Source of the DNA: Ramlibacter sp. | GTDB lineage: Bacteria; Pseudomonadota; Gammaproteobacteria; Burkholderiales; Burkholderiaceae_C | Assembly (NCBI GenBank): GCA_019635435.1 | Contig: JAHBZM010000001.1 | Coordinates: forward strand, 992,001 to 1,056,000 | Direction of reading: 5' to 3' | Length of the DNA: 64,000 nt | In this document: positions 51,041-58,816 of the stretch, in pieces | How the letters are laid out: each line of letters begins with the position of its first letter | How positions within the stretch are numbered: position 1 is the stretch's first letter | Made by a program: the position numbers and the translations under genes | Notes under the pieces: model-generated | What the model was told of the DNA's origin: nothing | Seen by the model: the letters and a program-made list of their open reading frames with translations, nothing else | Database searches by the model: none

Positions 51041-52944
51041 GCCAGCAGTTCTCGGTGTTGAGCAAACTTGTGCGGGAAGCTGCGCTCGAACACACCAATC
51101 GAATAGCCGGGGTGCAAGCGGCAGGCGCGCTGCGCGTAAATCCGGGCCTCGTCCCTGCGCTGGGCGAGTGCCAGGCACGCGGCGGCGATCGCCTGCATGT
51201 GGAAATGGGCATGGGGTTCGCTCGTGGCACGCACGCTCCAGGCGACTGCCTCGTCATGCTTGCCCTCGATGGCCAGCGATATGGCGCGGGAACCCTCCAT
51301 GGCAAACAGGAGCGGGTCGTACGGGCTCAGCCGCTGGGCGGCGGCCAGCGCAGGCAGCGCCTGCAACGGCAGGCCAGCGTGTGCGCTGATGAAGCCAAGC
51401 GCGTAGTGCCCCTGCGCAAAGTTAGGGTTGAAGGCGAGCGACCTTTCCACTGACTGGATGGCCTGATCATGGTCGCGGGCGAGAAAGTGCGCCCGGCCAA
51501 GCGTCCAATGCCCCATGGCGTCGCGGGGATCAAGTTCAACGCTTTGCCGCCCATGCTGCAGCGCCATGCTGATCTGGGCATCGGGTGCGGGCACGGCATT
51601 GAGAAACGCGCGTGAGTAATGCGTGAACGAGAGGCCCGCGTGTGCGCGGGCGAACCCCTGGTCCAGAGACAGGGCCCGCAGCAACAGCGCGTGGGCCTGC
51701 TCGGTGTGGAGTGCCGTGAAATGAAAGCAGTGCCACATCGCGCGGTGGTAGCACTCCCAGGCGGTGAGGTCCCCGGTGGGTTTCAGCCGCGCCCGCTCGG
51801 CCTCTGCACGCTCGATCTCGGGCTCGATGACCGAAGCAATGGCGGCTGATACGTCGTCCTGCACCGAAAAAAGGTCGCCCAGTGGCCGGTCAAAATGCTC
51901 GTTCCAGAGGACGTCGTTTCGCGTGGCATCGGCCAACGTGACCGTGACCCGCACGCGACGGTCCAGCCGTTGTGTCGTGCCGTGCACCAGGTAGCGCACA
52001 CCCAGCATGCGGGCCACGAGCGGCAGATCCGCGGACTGGGCCGAGAGGCGCGCCGCGGATGCGCGTGCTGTCACAAACAAGCCGCGCAGGCGCCCCAGTG
52101 CAAGCGTCAGGTCGGCGGCCAGGCCCTCGGCCAGCACCGCCCCGCCTTCGTGGCCGCCCAGATCGGCGAATCCGAGCACGGCAACCGAAGGCTTGTCGGG
52201 CAGTTCGAGTGCCGTGCCAGGGTCAAGGCCACGCCAGCCCGCCACCAGGGCATGGTCCGAAACGCCTTCGGCGCGATAGCGTGCGCGCATGCCCTCAAGG
52301 GCGTCGCGCGCCCGGGCGTGACCGTCCACTTCCACTGACCGGGCAAGCAACTGCGTGTTGGCCCCCGTATCCAGCGGGTCCAGCGCCACGCGCTTGCGTG
52401 CCGTTGCCAGGGCCAGATCGGGGTTGGCCGCGCGGGCGATCTGCTCGTCAAGCACCCGCCGATGCACGCGCCGCAGCGTCTCACGCTCGCCATCAATCCA
52501 CAGCTGGTAGCCGTTGCTGTCCACCAGGCCCAGGTCGCGCGGGTAGCCTGCGGCGAGTGCTTCTTCCATGGCGGTCAGTTCCGCATCGGTGGCGTTGATG
52601 CCAGGCTGGTCGAGCAGTGCCTTGGCCTCAAGTGCGTCCACGGCAAGCAGCGCCGGCGTGAGTGCCACCGAGTGCGCGTCGGCATGCAGCGCCTGGCCGC
52701 GTGGCGTGGTCAGCAGGGGCCGCAACTGGCTAAGGCTCCAGCGCAGGGCGGCGCGCGGATCAGCAGCCGATTCCCACAGCAGTTCACACAACACCTCGCG
52801 GCGCACCGGTCGCGCCTCCATGGCGAGGTAGGCGAGCAGGGCGCGCGTCTTGCGAGACCTTGGCAGGGCGCGAGGCGCGCCGCCGCACTCAAGGGCGACG
52901 TGGCCCAGAAGGCGGAGCAGGAGCGGGGGCGCGTGTATTGCCAT
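50998..52944 (-). CDS. SARP/BTAD-type transcriptional regulator with TolB-like and TPR regions
   Basis: A 648-residue soluble protein. Seen: N-terminal OmpR-type winged helix without receiver (LRLLGHVALECGG, SRKTRALLAYLA; residues 5-95), a bacterial transcriptional activation (BTAD) domain to about 240, a segment KPSVAVLGFADLGG...GLAADLTLALGRL like the TolB N-domain/FlgO fold of adenylate-cyclase-TPR regulators (255-380), and TPR repeats to the end. It is divergent from the DUF1326-DUF2182 pair with 199 bp between and probably controls it (inference). Confidence 0.85.
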   Translation of the reverse strand: MAIHAPPLLLRLLGHVALECGGAPRALPRSRKTRALLAYLAMEARPVRREVLCELLWESAADPRAALRWSLSQLRPLLTTPRGQALHADAHSVALTPALLAVDALEAKALLDQPGINATDAELTAMEEALAAGYPRDLGLVDSNGYQLWIDGERETLRRVHRRVLDEQIARAANPDLALATARKRVALDPLDTGANTQLLARSVEVDGHARARDALEGMRARYRAEGVSDHALVAGWRGLDPGTALELPDKPSVAVLGFADLGGHEGGAVLAEGLAADLTLALGRLRGLFVTARASAARLSAQSADLPLVARMLGVRYLVHGTTQRLDRRVRVTVTLADATRNDVLWNEHFDRPLGDLFSVQDDVSAAIASVIEPEIERAEAERARLKPTGDLTAWECYHRAMWHCFHFTALHTEQAHALLLRALSLDQGFARAHAGLSFTHYSRAFLNAVPAPDAQISMALQHGRQSVELDPRDAMGHWTLGRAHFLARDHDQAIQSVERSLAFNPNFAQGHYALGFISAHAGLPLQALPALAAAQRLSPYDPLLFAMEGSRAISLAIEGKHDEAVAWSVRATSEPHAHFHMQAIAAACLALAQRRDEARIYAQRACRLHPGYSIGVFERSFPHKFAQHRELLAQALRSAGVPDESP

Positions 52945-53143
52945 GGCCTTGTTGAAAGGAGGTGGGCCGGCGCCTGGAACGCCGGGGCTGGGGCTGCCGC
53001 GATCGGGTCCATAGGCCCCGACTTCAACTGTGATTCAAACGCCAATGCAAACGCCTGGCCTTGATTATGGGCACATCGACATTTCCGGTGCTTCCGGCGC
53101 GTCGTCAATTTCCGGATTCCTCATCAGCCCAAGGAGCAAAGTC

Positions 53144-53746
53144 ATGACCCAGTGGAACCTCAATGGCACCTATTTCGAAGCCTGCAACTGCGAAGCCGCC
53201 TGCCCATGCATCTTCACCAGCCCGCCCACGCAGGGAGAGTGCACGGCGCTCGTCGCCTGGCACATCGACAAAGGATCGTACGCCGATACAACACTCGACG
53301 GGCTGAACGTGGCGCTTGCCGTGCACGCCCCGGGGACCATGGTGGCAACCAAATGGCGGGTGGCTGCCTATTTCGATGACAAGGCGAGCGCGGCGCAAAG
53401 CGAAGCGTTGCATGCGATCTTCGGGGGCAAGGCGGGCGGCCACCCGGCGGTGCTGGCCTCATTTATCGGCGAGATGGCGGGCGCCAAGAGCGTGCCCATG
53501 CAATACCACGCGGATGGCCGCAAGAGCAGCCTGTCCATTCCGAGCATCGCTGACACTGAAATCCAGGGGATCGAAGGCCAAGGGGGGAATCCGCCCACCG
53601 TGCAGGGGCACCCCCTTTGCCTTGCGCCGGGGAAGGCAGCCACGGTGGCGCGATCCAGCCGCTTCACTTACGCTGATTTCGGGTGGGACTGGAAGTTCTC
53701 CGGCCGCAGCGGCCTGATGTCTCCCTTCGCCTATCAGTCGGAGTGA
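53144..53746 (+). CDS. DUF1326 protein
   Basis: A 200-residue cytosolic protein. Seen: WNLNGTYFEACNCEAACPC with a cluster of four cysteines, the hallmark of DUF1326, and KWRVAAYFDDKASAAQ. The family is of unknown function and is regularly encoded next to DUF2182 membrane proteins. AAGGAG at 53131-53136 precedes ATG 53144. The downstream GTG start overlaps its stop codon (GTGA). The Cys cluster suggests metal binding (inference). Confidence 0.9.
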   Translation: MTQWNLNGTYFEACNCEAACPCIFTSPPTQGECTALVAWHIDKGSYADTTLDGLNVALAVHAPGTMVATKWRVAAYFDDKASAAQSEALHAIFGGKAGGHPAVLASFIGEMAGAKSVPMQYHADGRKSSLSIPSIADTEIQGIEGQGGNPPTVQGHPLCLAPGKAATVARSSRFTYADFGWDWKFSGRSGLMSPFAYQSE

Positions 53747-54549
53747 CCGGGGTGCGCGCCGCCCTGGAGTGGATGACCGGCGCCAGCCGCTTGCGCCGCG
53801 CGCCGGTATGGCTCGGCATGGCGGCGATCGTCGTGATCAGCTGGTACTCTCTCGGCGCCATGAATGGCGCCATGAGCGACAGCATGCCAGCCATGCGCGA
53901 TGGCGCGCGGGCCCATGCCGGCATGGCCATGGGTGGTGGTGGCCTTGCCAGCCTGGCAACAGCCTTTGGCATGTGGGCGGTGATGATGGTGGCGATGATG
54001 TTGCCTGCGGTGGCGCCTTCGGCATCTGTGTTCTCTGCTGTGGCGGTGCGGCGCGGCCCGCAGGGAGGCAACCGCACAACCACCCTGTATGTGACCGGTT
54101 ACGCGGCCATGTGGATCGCCTTTGCAGCACCTGCCGCGCTCATGCAATGGGCGCTGACCCGTGCCCTGCTGCTCGACCCCATGGCCCGCAGCACCAGCAC
54201 CATGCTGAGTGCCACCATCCTGCTGGCCGCGGGTGCCTATCAATGGACACCACTGAAGAACGCCTGCCTGGCCAGGTGCCGCACGCCGCTGGCCTTTTTT
54301 CTGGCCAAGTGGCGCGACGGCGCCCTGGGCGCTTTCGTGCTGGGGCTACAGCACGGCGGCTATTGCGTGGGCTGCTGCTGGGCGCTGATGGCGGTCATGT
54401 TCGTCGTCGGTGCGATGAGCCTGACCTGGATGGGGCTTTTCATGCTTCTTGTTCTTGGCGAAAAGCTCATCTCCCCCAACTGGCGCTTCGAGCGGGTCAT
54501 TGGAGCGGTGTTCATCGCCTCAGGCCTCTGGGTTGGCGCGGGCCTGTAG
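53743..54549 (+). CDS. DUF2182 integral membrane protein (predicted metal-binding)
   Basis: A 268-residue membrane protein with about six helices. Seen: Met-rich stretches MNGAMSDSMPAMRDG and MMVAMMLPAVAP, and HGGYCVGCCWALMAVMF with cysteines in the fifth helix, typical of DUF2182, annotated elsewhere as a predicted metal-binding membrane protein. The GTG 53743 start overlaps the DUF1326 stop codon (GTGA). It ends at a TAG directly against, and in frame with, the remnant of another gene. Confidence 0.87.
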   Translation: MTGVRAALEWMTGASRLRRAPVWLGMAAIVVISWYSLGAMNGAMSDSMPAMRDGARAHAGMAMGGGGLASLATAFGMWAVMMVAMMLPAVAPSASVFSAVAVRRGPQGGNRTTTLYVTGYAAMWIAFAAPAALMQWALTRALLLDPMARSTSTMLSATILLAAGAYQWTPLKNACLARCRTPLAFFLAKWRDGALGAFVLGLQHGGYCVGCCWALMAVMFVVGAMSLTWMGLFMLLVLGEKLISPNWRFERVIGAVFIASGLWVGAGL

Positions 54550-54762
54550 CCGTTCCTGCACTGGGACAGCAAGACCATCCAGGCCTACAAGCAGGTGCCG
54601 GCCGAGGTGTACCGCCGCCTGTGCAGCGCGCCCAACCCCACCACCTATTGGGAAGACCGCATTGCCGAGGAATACCCCAAGGGCACGCCGATGAAGCAGG
54701 TTGCGGCGCCGGAGGGGGGTGGCAAGAGCCTGAGCGACCTGTTGGGTGGTTTGGACGAGTAA
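54550..54762 (+). pseudogene. Remnant of a KTSC-domain protein gene
   Basis: Seventy codons in frame after the DUF2182 TAG read PFLHWDSKTIQAYKQVPAEV, VYRRLCSAPNPTTYWEDRIA, EEYPKGTPMKQ and end SDLLGGLDE before TAA 54760. The middle part matches a KTSC domain (VP-x-x-VY...L...A...Y...I...Y). There is no start codon or ribosome-binding site of its own; the 5' part has been lost. The break at the DUF2182 stop marks one edge of a rearrangement. Confidence 0.6.
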
Positions 54763-54787
54763 GACCCACGTAGCGCCTGCGAAGGCA

Positions 54788-54819
54788 ATTTTAGACAAAA
54801 TTTAATATTTGTCTAAAAT
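54788..54819 (+). promoter_or_regulatory. Palindromic promoter-operator of the antitoxin/nucleotidyltransferase pair
   Basis: A perfect 12-bp inverted repeat, ATTTTAGACAAA (54788-54799) and TTTGTCTAAAAT (54808-54819), with an 8-bp spacer. The arms contain a -35-like TTAGAC (54791-54796) and a -10 TAAAAT (54814-54819) exactly 17 bp apart. A protein bound to the repeat would cover the promoter. The predicted transcription start is at or next to ATG 54827, so the mRNA may lack a leader. Confidence 0.7.
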
Positions 54820-54826
54820 AGGCTTA

Positions 54827-55303
54827 ATGGACAAAGTGACCGCTTCCGCCGCCAAACAGAACTTCGGCCACGTGCTGGAGCGTGCCGCCACGGCACCGGT
54901 GGGCATTGAGCGGCACGGCAAGCTGGTGGCGGCGCTGGTGCCCCCCCAGTGGCTGGACCATGCGCCTCAACTGGACGAACGCCGCCGCGCGCGTGACGAG
55001 CAGCAGCGCGTGGAGCAGGGTCGGCTCATGGCGCACCAGCGCATCGGCATCGCCCTGCTGGCGCACAAAGACCGCCAGAAGCCCTTGCTGGCTGCCGCCC
55101 AGCGTGAGGTGAAGCGCTGGGCCGCACAGCGCCTGTGCAGCCAGGACTACATTGACCGCTGGGCCGAGTGGCTGGCGCTGCCTGTGGCCGAGTTGGTGGA
55201 GCGCATGTGCTCAGACGCCGACGGCTGGGGCACGGCCATGCGGCAAAACTCCCCCTTTGCGGCTTTGCTGCAAATGCCTGCATATGGCGGTGCGTTGCGA
55301 TGA
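54827..55303 (+). CDS. Antitoxin-like protein (Phd/YefM-type N-terminus)
   Basis: A 158-residue protein. Seen: residues 1-50 resemble a Phd/YefM DNA-binding antitoxin (TASAAKQNFGHVLERAATAP, GIERHGKLVAALVP); the rest is helical and Arg/Gln-rich with no recognised family. A TTG at 54809 is in frame but would fall inside the operator. It overlaps the next gene by 4 bp, which together with the palindromic operator is the layout of an autoregulated toxin-antitoxin operon. Confidence 0.72.
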   Translation: MDKVTASAAKQNFGHVLERAATAPVGIERHGKLVAALVPPQWLDHAPQLDERRRARDEQQRVEQGRLMAHQRIGIALLAHKDRQKPLLAAAQREVKRWAAQRLCSQDYIDRWAEWLALPVAELVERMCSDADGWGTAMRQNSPFAALLQMPAYGGALR

Positions 55304-55866
55304 ACATCGACGCCCTGTTTGCGCTGCTGGCCGAAGCCAAAAAACTGTGCGGCCACAAAGACTATGTTGTCATGGGCAGCCTGTCTGTACTGGGCATGTC
55401 AGACGTGGCGGCCATCCCTTCAGACATGACCGTGTCGATAGATGCCGACTGCTACACCCAGGCCGACCCCGGCCGCGCGCTGGACCTGCAGGCCGCGCTG
55501 GGCGAGGGCAGCCCCTGGCACGTGACACACGGCATCTACCTCGACCCGGTCAACCCCCATCTGCCCACCTTGCCCGACCAGTGGCAGGCCAGGCTCATCC
55601 CGCTTGCGCGCAAGGGCGTGGTGGCGCATTTTCTGGAGCCGCATGACGCGGCCGTGTCCAAGCTGGCGCGCGGCGAGCCGCGTGACCTGCGCTGGGTGCT
55701 GGCGGGTGCACGCGCCAATATCCTGGCGCTGCCCACCGTGGCGCTGCGCATGCAAAGCACCCGCTTCCTTGACGATGCGGAACAGCACATTGCGCGTGCA
55801 CGGCTGGATGAGCTGCGCCAGAAGCTGCGCGCCGCGTCCGGAACCCGAAAGGCAACTGCGCCATGA
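55300..55866 (+). CDS. Nucleotidyltransferase-like protein (DUF6036 type), putative toxin partner
   Basis: A 188-residue protein. Seen: GS (26-27) and D-x-D (48, 50) in VVMGSLSVLG and VSIDADCY, the pattern of a minimal nucleotidyltransferase as in DUF6036/AbiEii-like proteins. No helix-turn-helix. Starts within the stop codon of the antitoxin-like gene and overlaps the flavin reductase gene by 4 bp. Some nucleotidyltransferase toxins modify tRNA ends; that role here is inference from the operon form only. Confidence 0.7.
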   Translation: MNIDALFALLAEAKKLCGHKDYVVMGSLSVLGMSDVAAIPSDMTVSIDADCYTQADPGRALDLQAALGEGSPWHVTHGIYLDPVNPHLPTLPDQWQARLIPLARKGVVAHFLEPHDAAVSKLARGEPRDLRWVLAGARANILALPTVALRMQSTRFLDDAEQHIARARLDELRQKLRAASGTRKATAP

Positions 55867-56450
55867 CCAGCCCCACCACAAGCCACTTCACCCCCGTGGC
55901 CCTCAACCACGCCAGCCGCCTCATCAACCACGGCCCCACCGTGCTGGTGACCAGCGCGCACGGCGGGCGCCGCAACATCATGGCGGCGGCCTGGTCCATG
56001 CCGGTGGAGTTCACCCCGCCGCGCATTGCCATCGTCATTGACAAAAGCACCTACACGCGCGAGCTCATCGCCGCCAGCGGCGCCTTTGGCATCTGCCTGC
56101 CTGGCGCCGCGCTGGCCGGCCTGACCTACGCCGTGGGCACGACCAGCGGGCGCGACGAAGACAAGCTGGCCCGCCACAACATCGAGACCCAGCCCGGCCC
56201 CGTGCTGGACGTGCCGGTGATGGAGCAAGGCTGCGCCGCCTGGCTGGAATGCCGCCTGATCCCCGAGCGCCACACCGAAGACGCCTACGACACCTGCTTT
56301 GCCGAAGTGGTGGCCGCCGCGGCCGACGCGCGCATCTTTGCCAATGGGCGGTGGGACTTTCGCGATGACAACACCGAGCTGCAGACCATTCACCACCTGG
56401 GGGCGGGGAAGTTTGTGCGGGCGGGCGGGGTGGTGCAGGGGGCTGCGTGA
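55863..56450 (+). CDS. Flavin reductase-like FMN-binding protein
   Basis: A 195-residue flavin reductase-family protein. Seen: GPTVLVTSAHGGRRNIMAAA, FTPPRIAIVIDKSTYTRELI, and GAFGICLPG, the FMN-binding core. The family reduces FMN with NAD(P)H for monooxygenases or works alone. It overlaps the nucleotidyltransferase-like gene by ATGA, so it is in the same transcript, an unusual third member for a toxin-antitoxin-type operon. Confidence 0.83.
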   Translation: MTSPTTSHFTPVALNHASRLINHGPTVLVTSAHGGRRNIMAAAWSMPVEFTPPRIAIVIDKSTYTRELIAASGAFGICLPGAALAGLTYAVGTTSGRDEDKLARHNIETQPGPVLDVPVMEQGCAAWLECRLIPERHTEDAYDTCFAEVVAAAADARIFANGRWDFRDDNTELQTIHHLGAGKFVRAGGVVQGAA

Positions 56451-56495
56451 GCGTGCGGCGCAGTTGATGTCGCCAGGCTTGAATGTCACTTGCCG

Positions 56496-56517
56496 TGATT
56501 AAGGTATGCTTTAATCA
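56496..56517 (+). promoter_or_regulatory. Inverted repeat upstream of fic
   Basis: TGATTAA (56496-56502), eight bases, TTAATCA (56511-56517), a perfect 7-bp inverted repeat 28 bp before the fic ATG. Its AT-rich arms in high-GC DNA suggest an operator or a -10 region; no clear -35 partner at proper distance is seen. Confidence 0.5.
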
Positions 56518-56544
56518 AAGGCCCAGACATTCAAGCCTGCTTTC

Positions 56545-57693
56545 ATGCCGCGCAGCACCGGAACCTTCGTCAAAACCAGCACCGCCGGCGAGGCGGTGCG
56601 CGCGTTTGTGCCGCATCCGTTGCCGCCGGCCCGGCCCGTGCTGGCGCTGGATGCACTGGCCGGTGCCAACCGCAATGCCGAACTCGCGCTGGCGCGGCTG
56701 TCTGGCGTGTCGGGGCTGGTGCCGTCGGTGGACTGGCTGCTGCACGGCGCGGTGCGCAAAGAGGCATTGCTCACCTCGCAGATTGAAGGCACGCAGGCCA
56801 CGCTGGAAGACATCTTTGACGACGAGGCGGGGCTCAAGGTGGCCAACGCGGACGACGTGCAAGAGGTCACCAACTACGTGCGGGCGTTCCGCCATGTGCA
56901 GCAACAGCTGCGCTCGCCCAAGGGGCTGGCGCTCAGTGTGCGGCTGCTGTGCGAGGCGCATCGGCTGCTGATGCGCGGCGTGCGCGGGGCGGGCAAGCAG
57001 CCCGGCGAGCTGCGCCGCTCGCAAAACTGGATCGGCGGCACCCGCCCCGGCAACGCCGTGTTTGTGCCACCGCCGCCCGAGCAGGTGGCGCCGCTGCTGG
57101 CCGACCTGGAGCGCTTCATCCATGCCGACGCGCCGCGGATGCCGCCGCTGGTCAAGACGGCGCTGGTGCATGCCCAGTTTGAGACCATCCACCCCTTTCT
57201 GGATGGCAACGGGCGCCTGGGGCGGCTGCTGATAGGCGCGCTGCTGGAACACTGGGGCCTGTTGCCCGAGCCCTTGCTGTACCTGAGCGGCTACCTCAAG
57301 CAACACCAGGCGGAGTATTACCGGCGGCTCTCCGCCGTCCGCACCGGGGGCGACTGGGAGGGCTGGACGGCCTTCTTTCTTGAAGGTGTGGAAGCGGCCG
57401 CCCAGGAGGCCGAGCGCAACGTCATTGCCGTGGCAACCCTGGTGGCGGCCGACCGCCGGCGCCTGCTGGCCAGCCCGCGTGCCGCACCGGCGAGCTACCG
57501 CCTGTTCGAGCTGCTGCCCCTGATGCCCCGCTTTACCGTGGCGCAGGTGAAGGACAAGCTGGACACCACCTTCCCCACGGCCAATGCAGCTGTGGCGCTG
57601 CTGGAAGAACTGGGCGTCGTGAAGGAGCTGACCGGTCAGCGGACCAACCGGATTTACAGCTACCAGGGGTATGTGGAGTTGTTGACGGGGTGA
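56545..57693 (+). CDS. Fic-domain protein (class II, self-inhibited AMP-transferase type)
   Basis: A 382-residue Fic protein that would transfer AMP (or a related group) from a nucleotide to a protein side chain. Seen: N-terminal Fic_N region with the inhibitory motif T77-SQIEG (the S/T-x-x-x-E-G/N pattern placed before the core, so class II), the active-site HPFLDGNGRLGR with His216, and a C-terminal winged-helix domain (VAQVKDKLDTTFPTANAAVALL). Complete active site, so active when inhibition is released. It stands next to the antitoxin-type operon and the island that follows. Confidence 0.9.
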   Translation: MPRSTGTFVKTSTAGEAVRAFVPHPLPPARPVLALDALAGANRNAELALARLSGVSGLVPSVDWLLHGAVRKEALLTSQIEGTQATLEDIFDDEAGLKVANADDVQEVTNYVRAFRHVQQQLRSPKGLALSVRLLCEAHRLLMRGVRGAGKQPGELRRSQNWIGGTRPGNAVFVPPPPEQVAPLLADLERFIHADAPRMPPLVKTALVHAQFETIHPFLDGNGRLGRLLIGALLEHWGLLPEPLLYLSGYLKQHQAEYYRRLSAVRTGGDWEGWTAFFLEGVEAAAQEAERNVIAVATLVAADRRRLLASPRAAPASYRLFELLPLMPRFTVAQVKDKLDTTFPTANAAVALLEELGVVKELTGQRTNRIYSYQGYVELLTG

Positions 57694-57970
57694 GCTATCT
57701 GGCGCGCGTCGCACAGAAAACCCACAGACACCTACTGCGCATCCGCAAACGCCTAAGTTGAGCAGCGATAGATCGCTCCGGGGCCGATCATTACCCGGGC
57801 GAAGACTTTCAACGACTGCTTCGACCGCATGCCGTCACTCGAACGCAGTTTGCAGCACTCAAGCGATCTGCTGGACGGGCGCGGTGGCAAGTGCGCGAAC
57901 CTGTTGTGCGCAATAGGCGGGGAGCACCCAGATCCAGCTAAGTCGATGCCTTGTCAATGGACAGGGAAGC
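57694..57970. other. Gap between fic and the HNH gene
   Basis: I see no credible gene in these 277 bp. An open frame at 57829-58098 crosses into the HNH gene antisense and has no family features. Base composition changes from high-GC to more mixed here, so this is the likely left edge of inserted DNA; no direct repeat or attachment site is obvious. Confidence 0.4.
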
Positions 57971-58816
57971 CTATACGGCCTCGAATCCGCCAGAACAAAA
58001 CCAATCGGAATCGGCCAACGCGTCGAACGTCGCCCGCTGCCAGGAATTTTCGTAGACTTCGGCGCAGCTTTCAGCCCGTTCGCGCAGGTGCTGCCTGATC
58101 CGCTCGGCGAAGCCTGGTGTGGCGGCCATCTTTTTCAGGGCGTGCCTCATGTTGCTGATCTCAACCGCAGCATGCGTCGCGTACAGCGTGCCGAGCCTGT
58201 AGATGCGGAAATGGGTTTTCAGACGCTCAACCTGTACTGCATCCCAGTTGTCGGGCGGGTTCACCGCGAACCTCACGGCGGCCGGCGTGCTTTCCACGAC
58301 TTCGCCGAACAGCCACTGCTCGTCGTCGACCTCATCGAAGTAGGGGTGAATGGTCTGCTCACCAGCGTTCGCAGGGACATGGATGAGCTTGTACTTGTTG
58401 CAGTCGCTGCAGGCCGGGACCAAATTAATGGCTGTTACGCCATAAACTGGGAAGCTGGTGATTGGAAGATAGTGGTCAAGCTGATGAACCGTTCCCTGAC
58501 CGCATAGCGGGCAGATGTCGTTGACGCAGGCCTTCTTGAGCTTTGCATATGTGCTGCGCGTCCTGCTACTCTTCACGAACGTGCCGTTGTAGACCCGCTC
58601 CATCTCCTTGCGGGTGACGAAGTCGCCAACGGTGTTTGTTCCCTTGATGGCATGTAGTTCGCCGCCTTCCCCGTGTCCCCGGTATAGCTCTTCGGCGGCT
58701 TTAACAAGGGCTTCGGCCCGCAGCAGGCGTTCCTTCAGATCACGATCTCTGATGCTGGCAGCACAGAGCTGCAGCACCTCCGCGCCGGTCACGTCAGGCT
58801 TTGGCAGGCTACGCAT
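57971..58816 (-). CDS. HNH endonuclease (PtuB-like), Septu-type candidate
   Basis: A 281-residue protein with a central HNH nuclease core. Seen: zinc cysteines CPLCG, then HQLDHYLPITSFPVYGVTAI with the catalytic His, and NLVPACSDCNKYK with the second zinc pair. The flanks are helical. Three in-frame ATGs (58828, 58822, 58816) compete; 58816 has GAGGA at proper distance. The start overlaps the ATPase stop (ATGCGTAG). An ATPase followed by HNH protein is the Septu (PtuA-PtuB) layout; the assignment is by architecture. Confidence 0.83.
   Translation of the reverse strand: MRSLPKPDVTGAEVLQLCAASIRDRDLKERLLRAEALVKAAEELYRGHGEGGELHAIKGTNTVGDFVTRKEMERVYNGTFVKSSRTRSTYAKLKKACVNDICPLCGQGTVHQLDHYLPITSFPVYGVTAINLVPACSDCNKYKLIHVPANAGEQTIHPYFDEVDDEQWLFGEVVESTPAAVRFAVNPPDNWDAVQVERLKTHFRIYRLGTLYATHAAVEISNMRHALKKMAATPGFAERIRQHLRERAESCAEVYENSWQRATFDALADSDWFCSGGFEAV

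Noticed and set aside
57829..58098. 89-codon plus-strand frame after fic
   Set aside because: It runs antisense into the HNH gene, is Arg/Pro-rich and has no recognisable domain.
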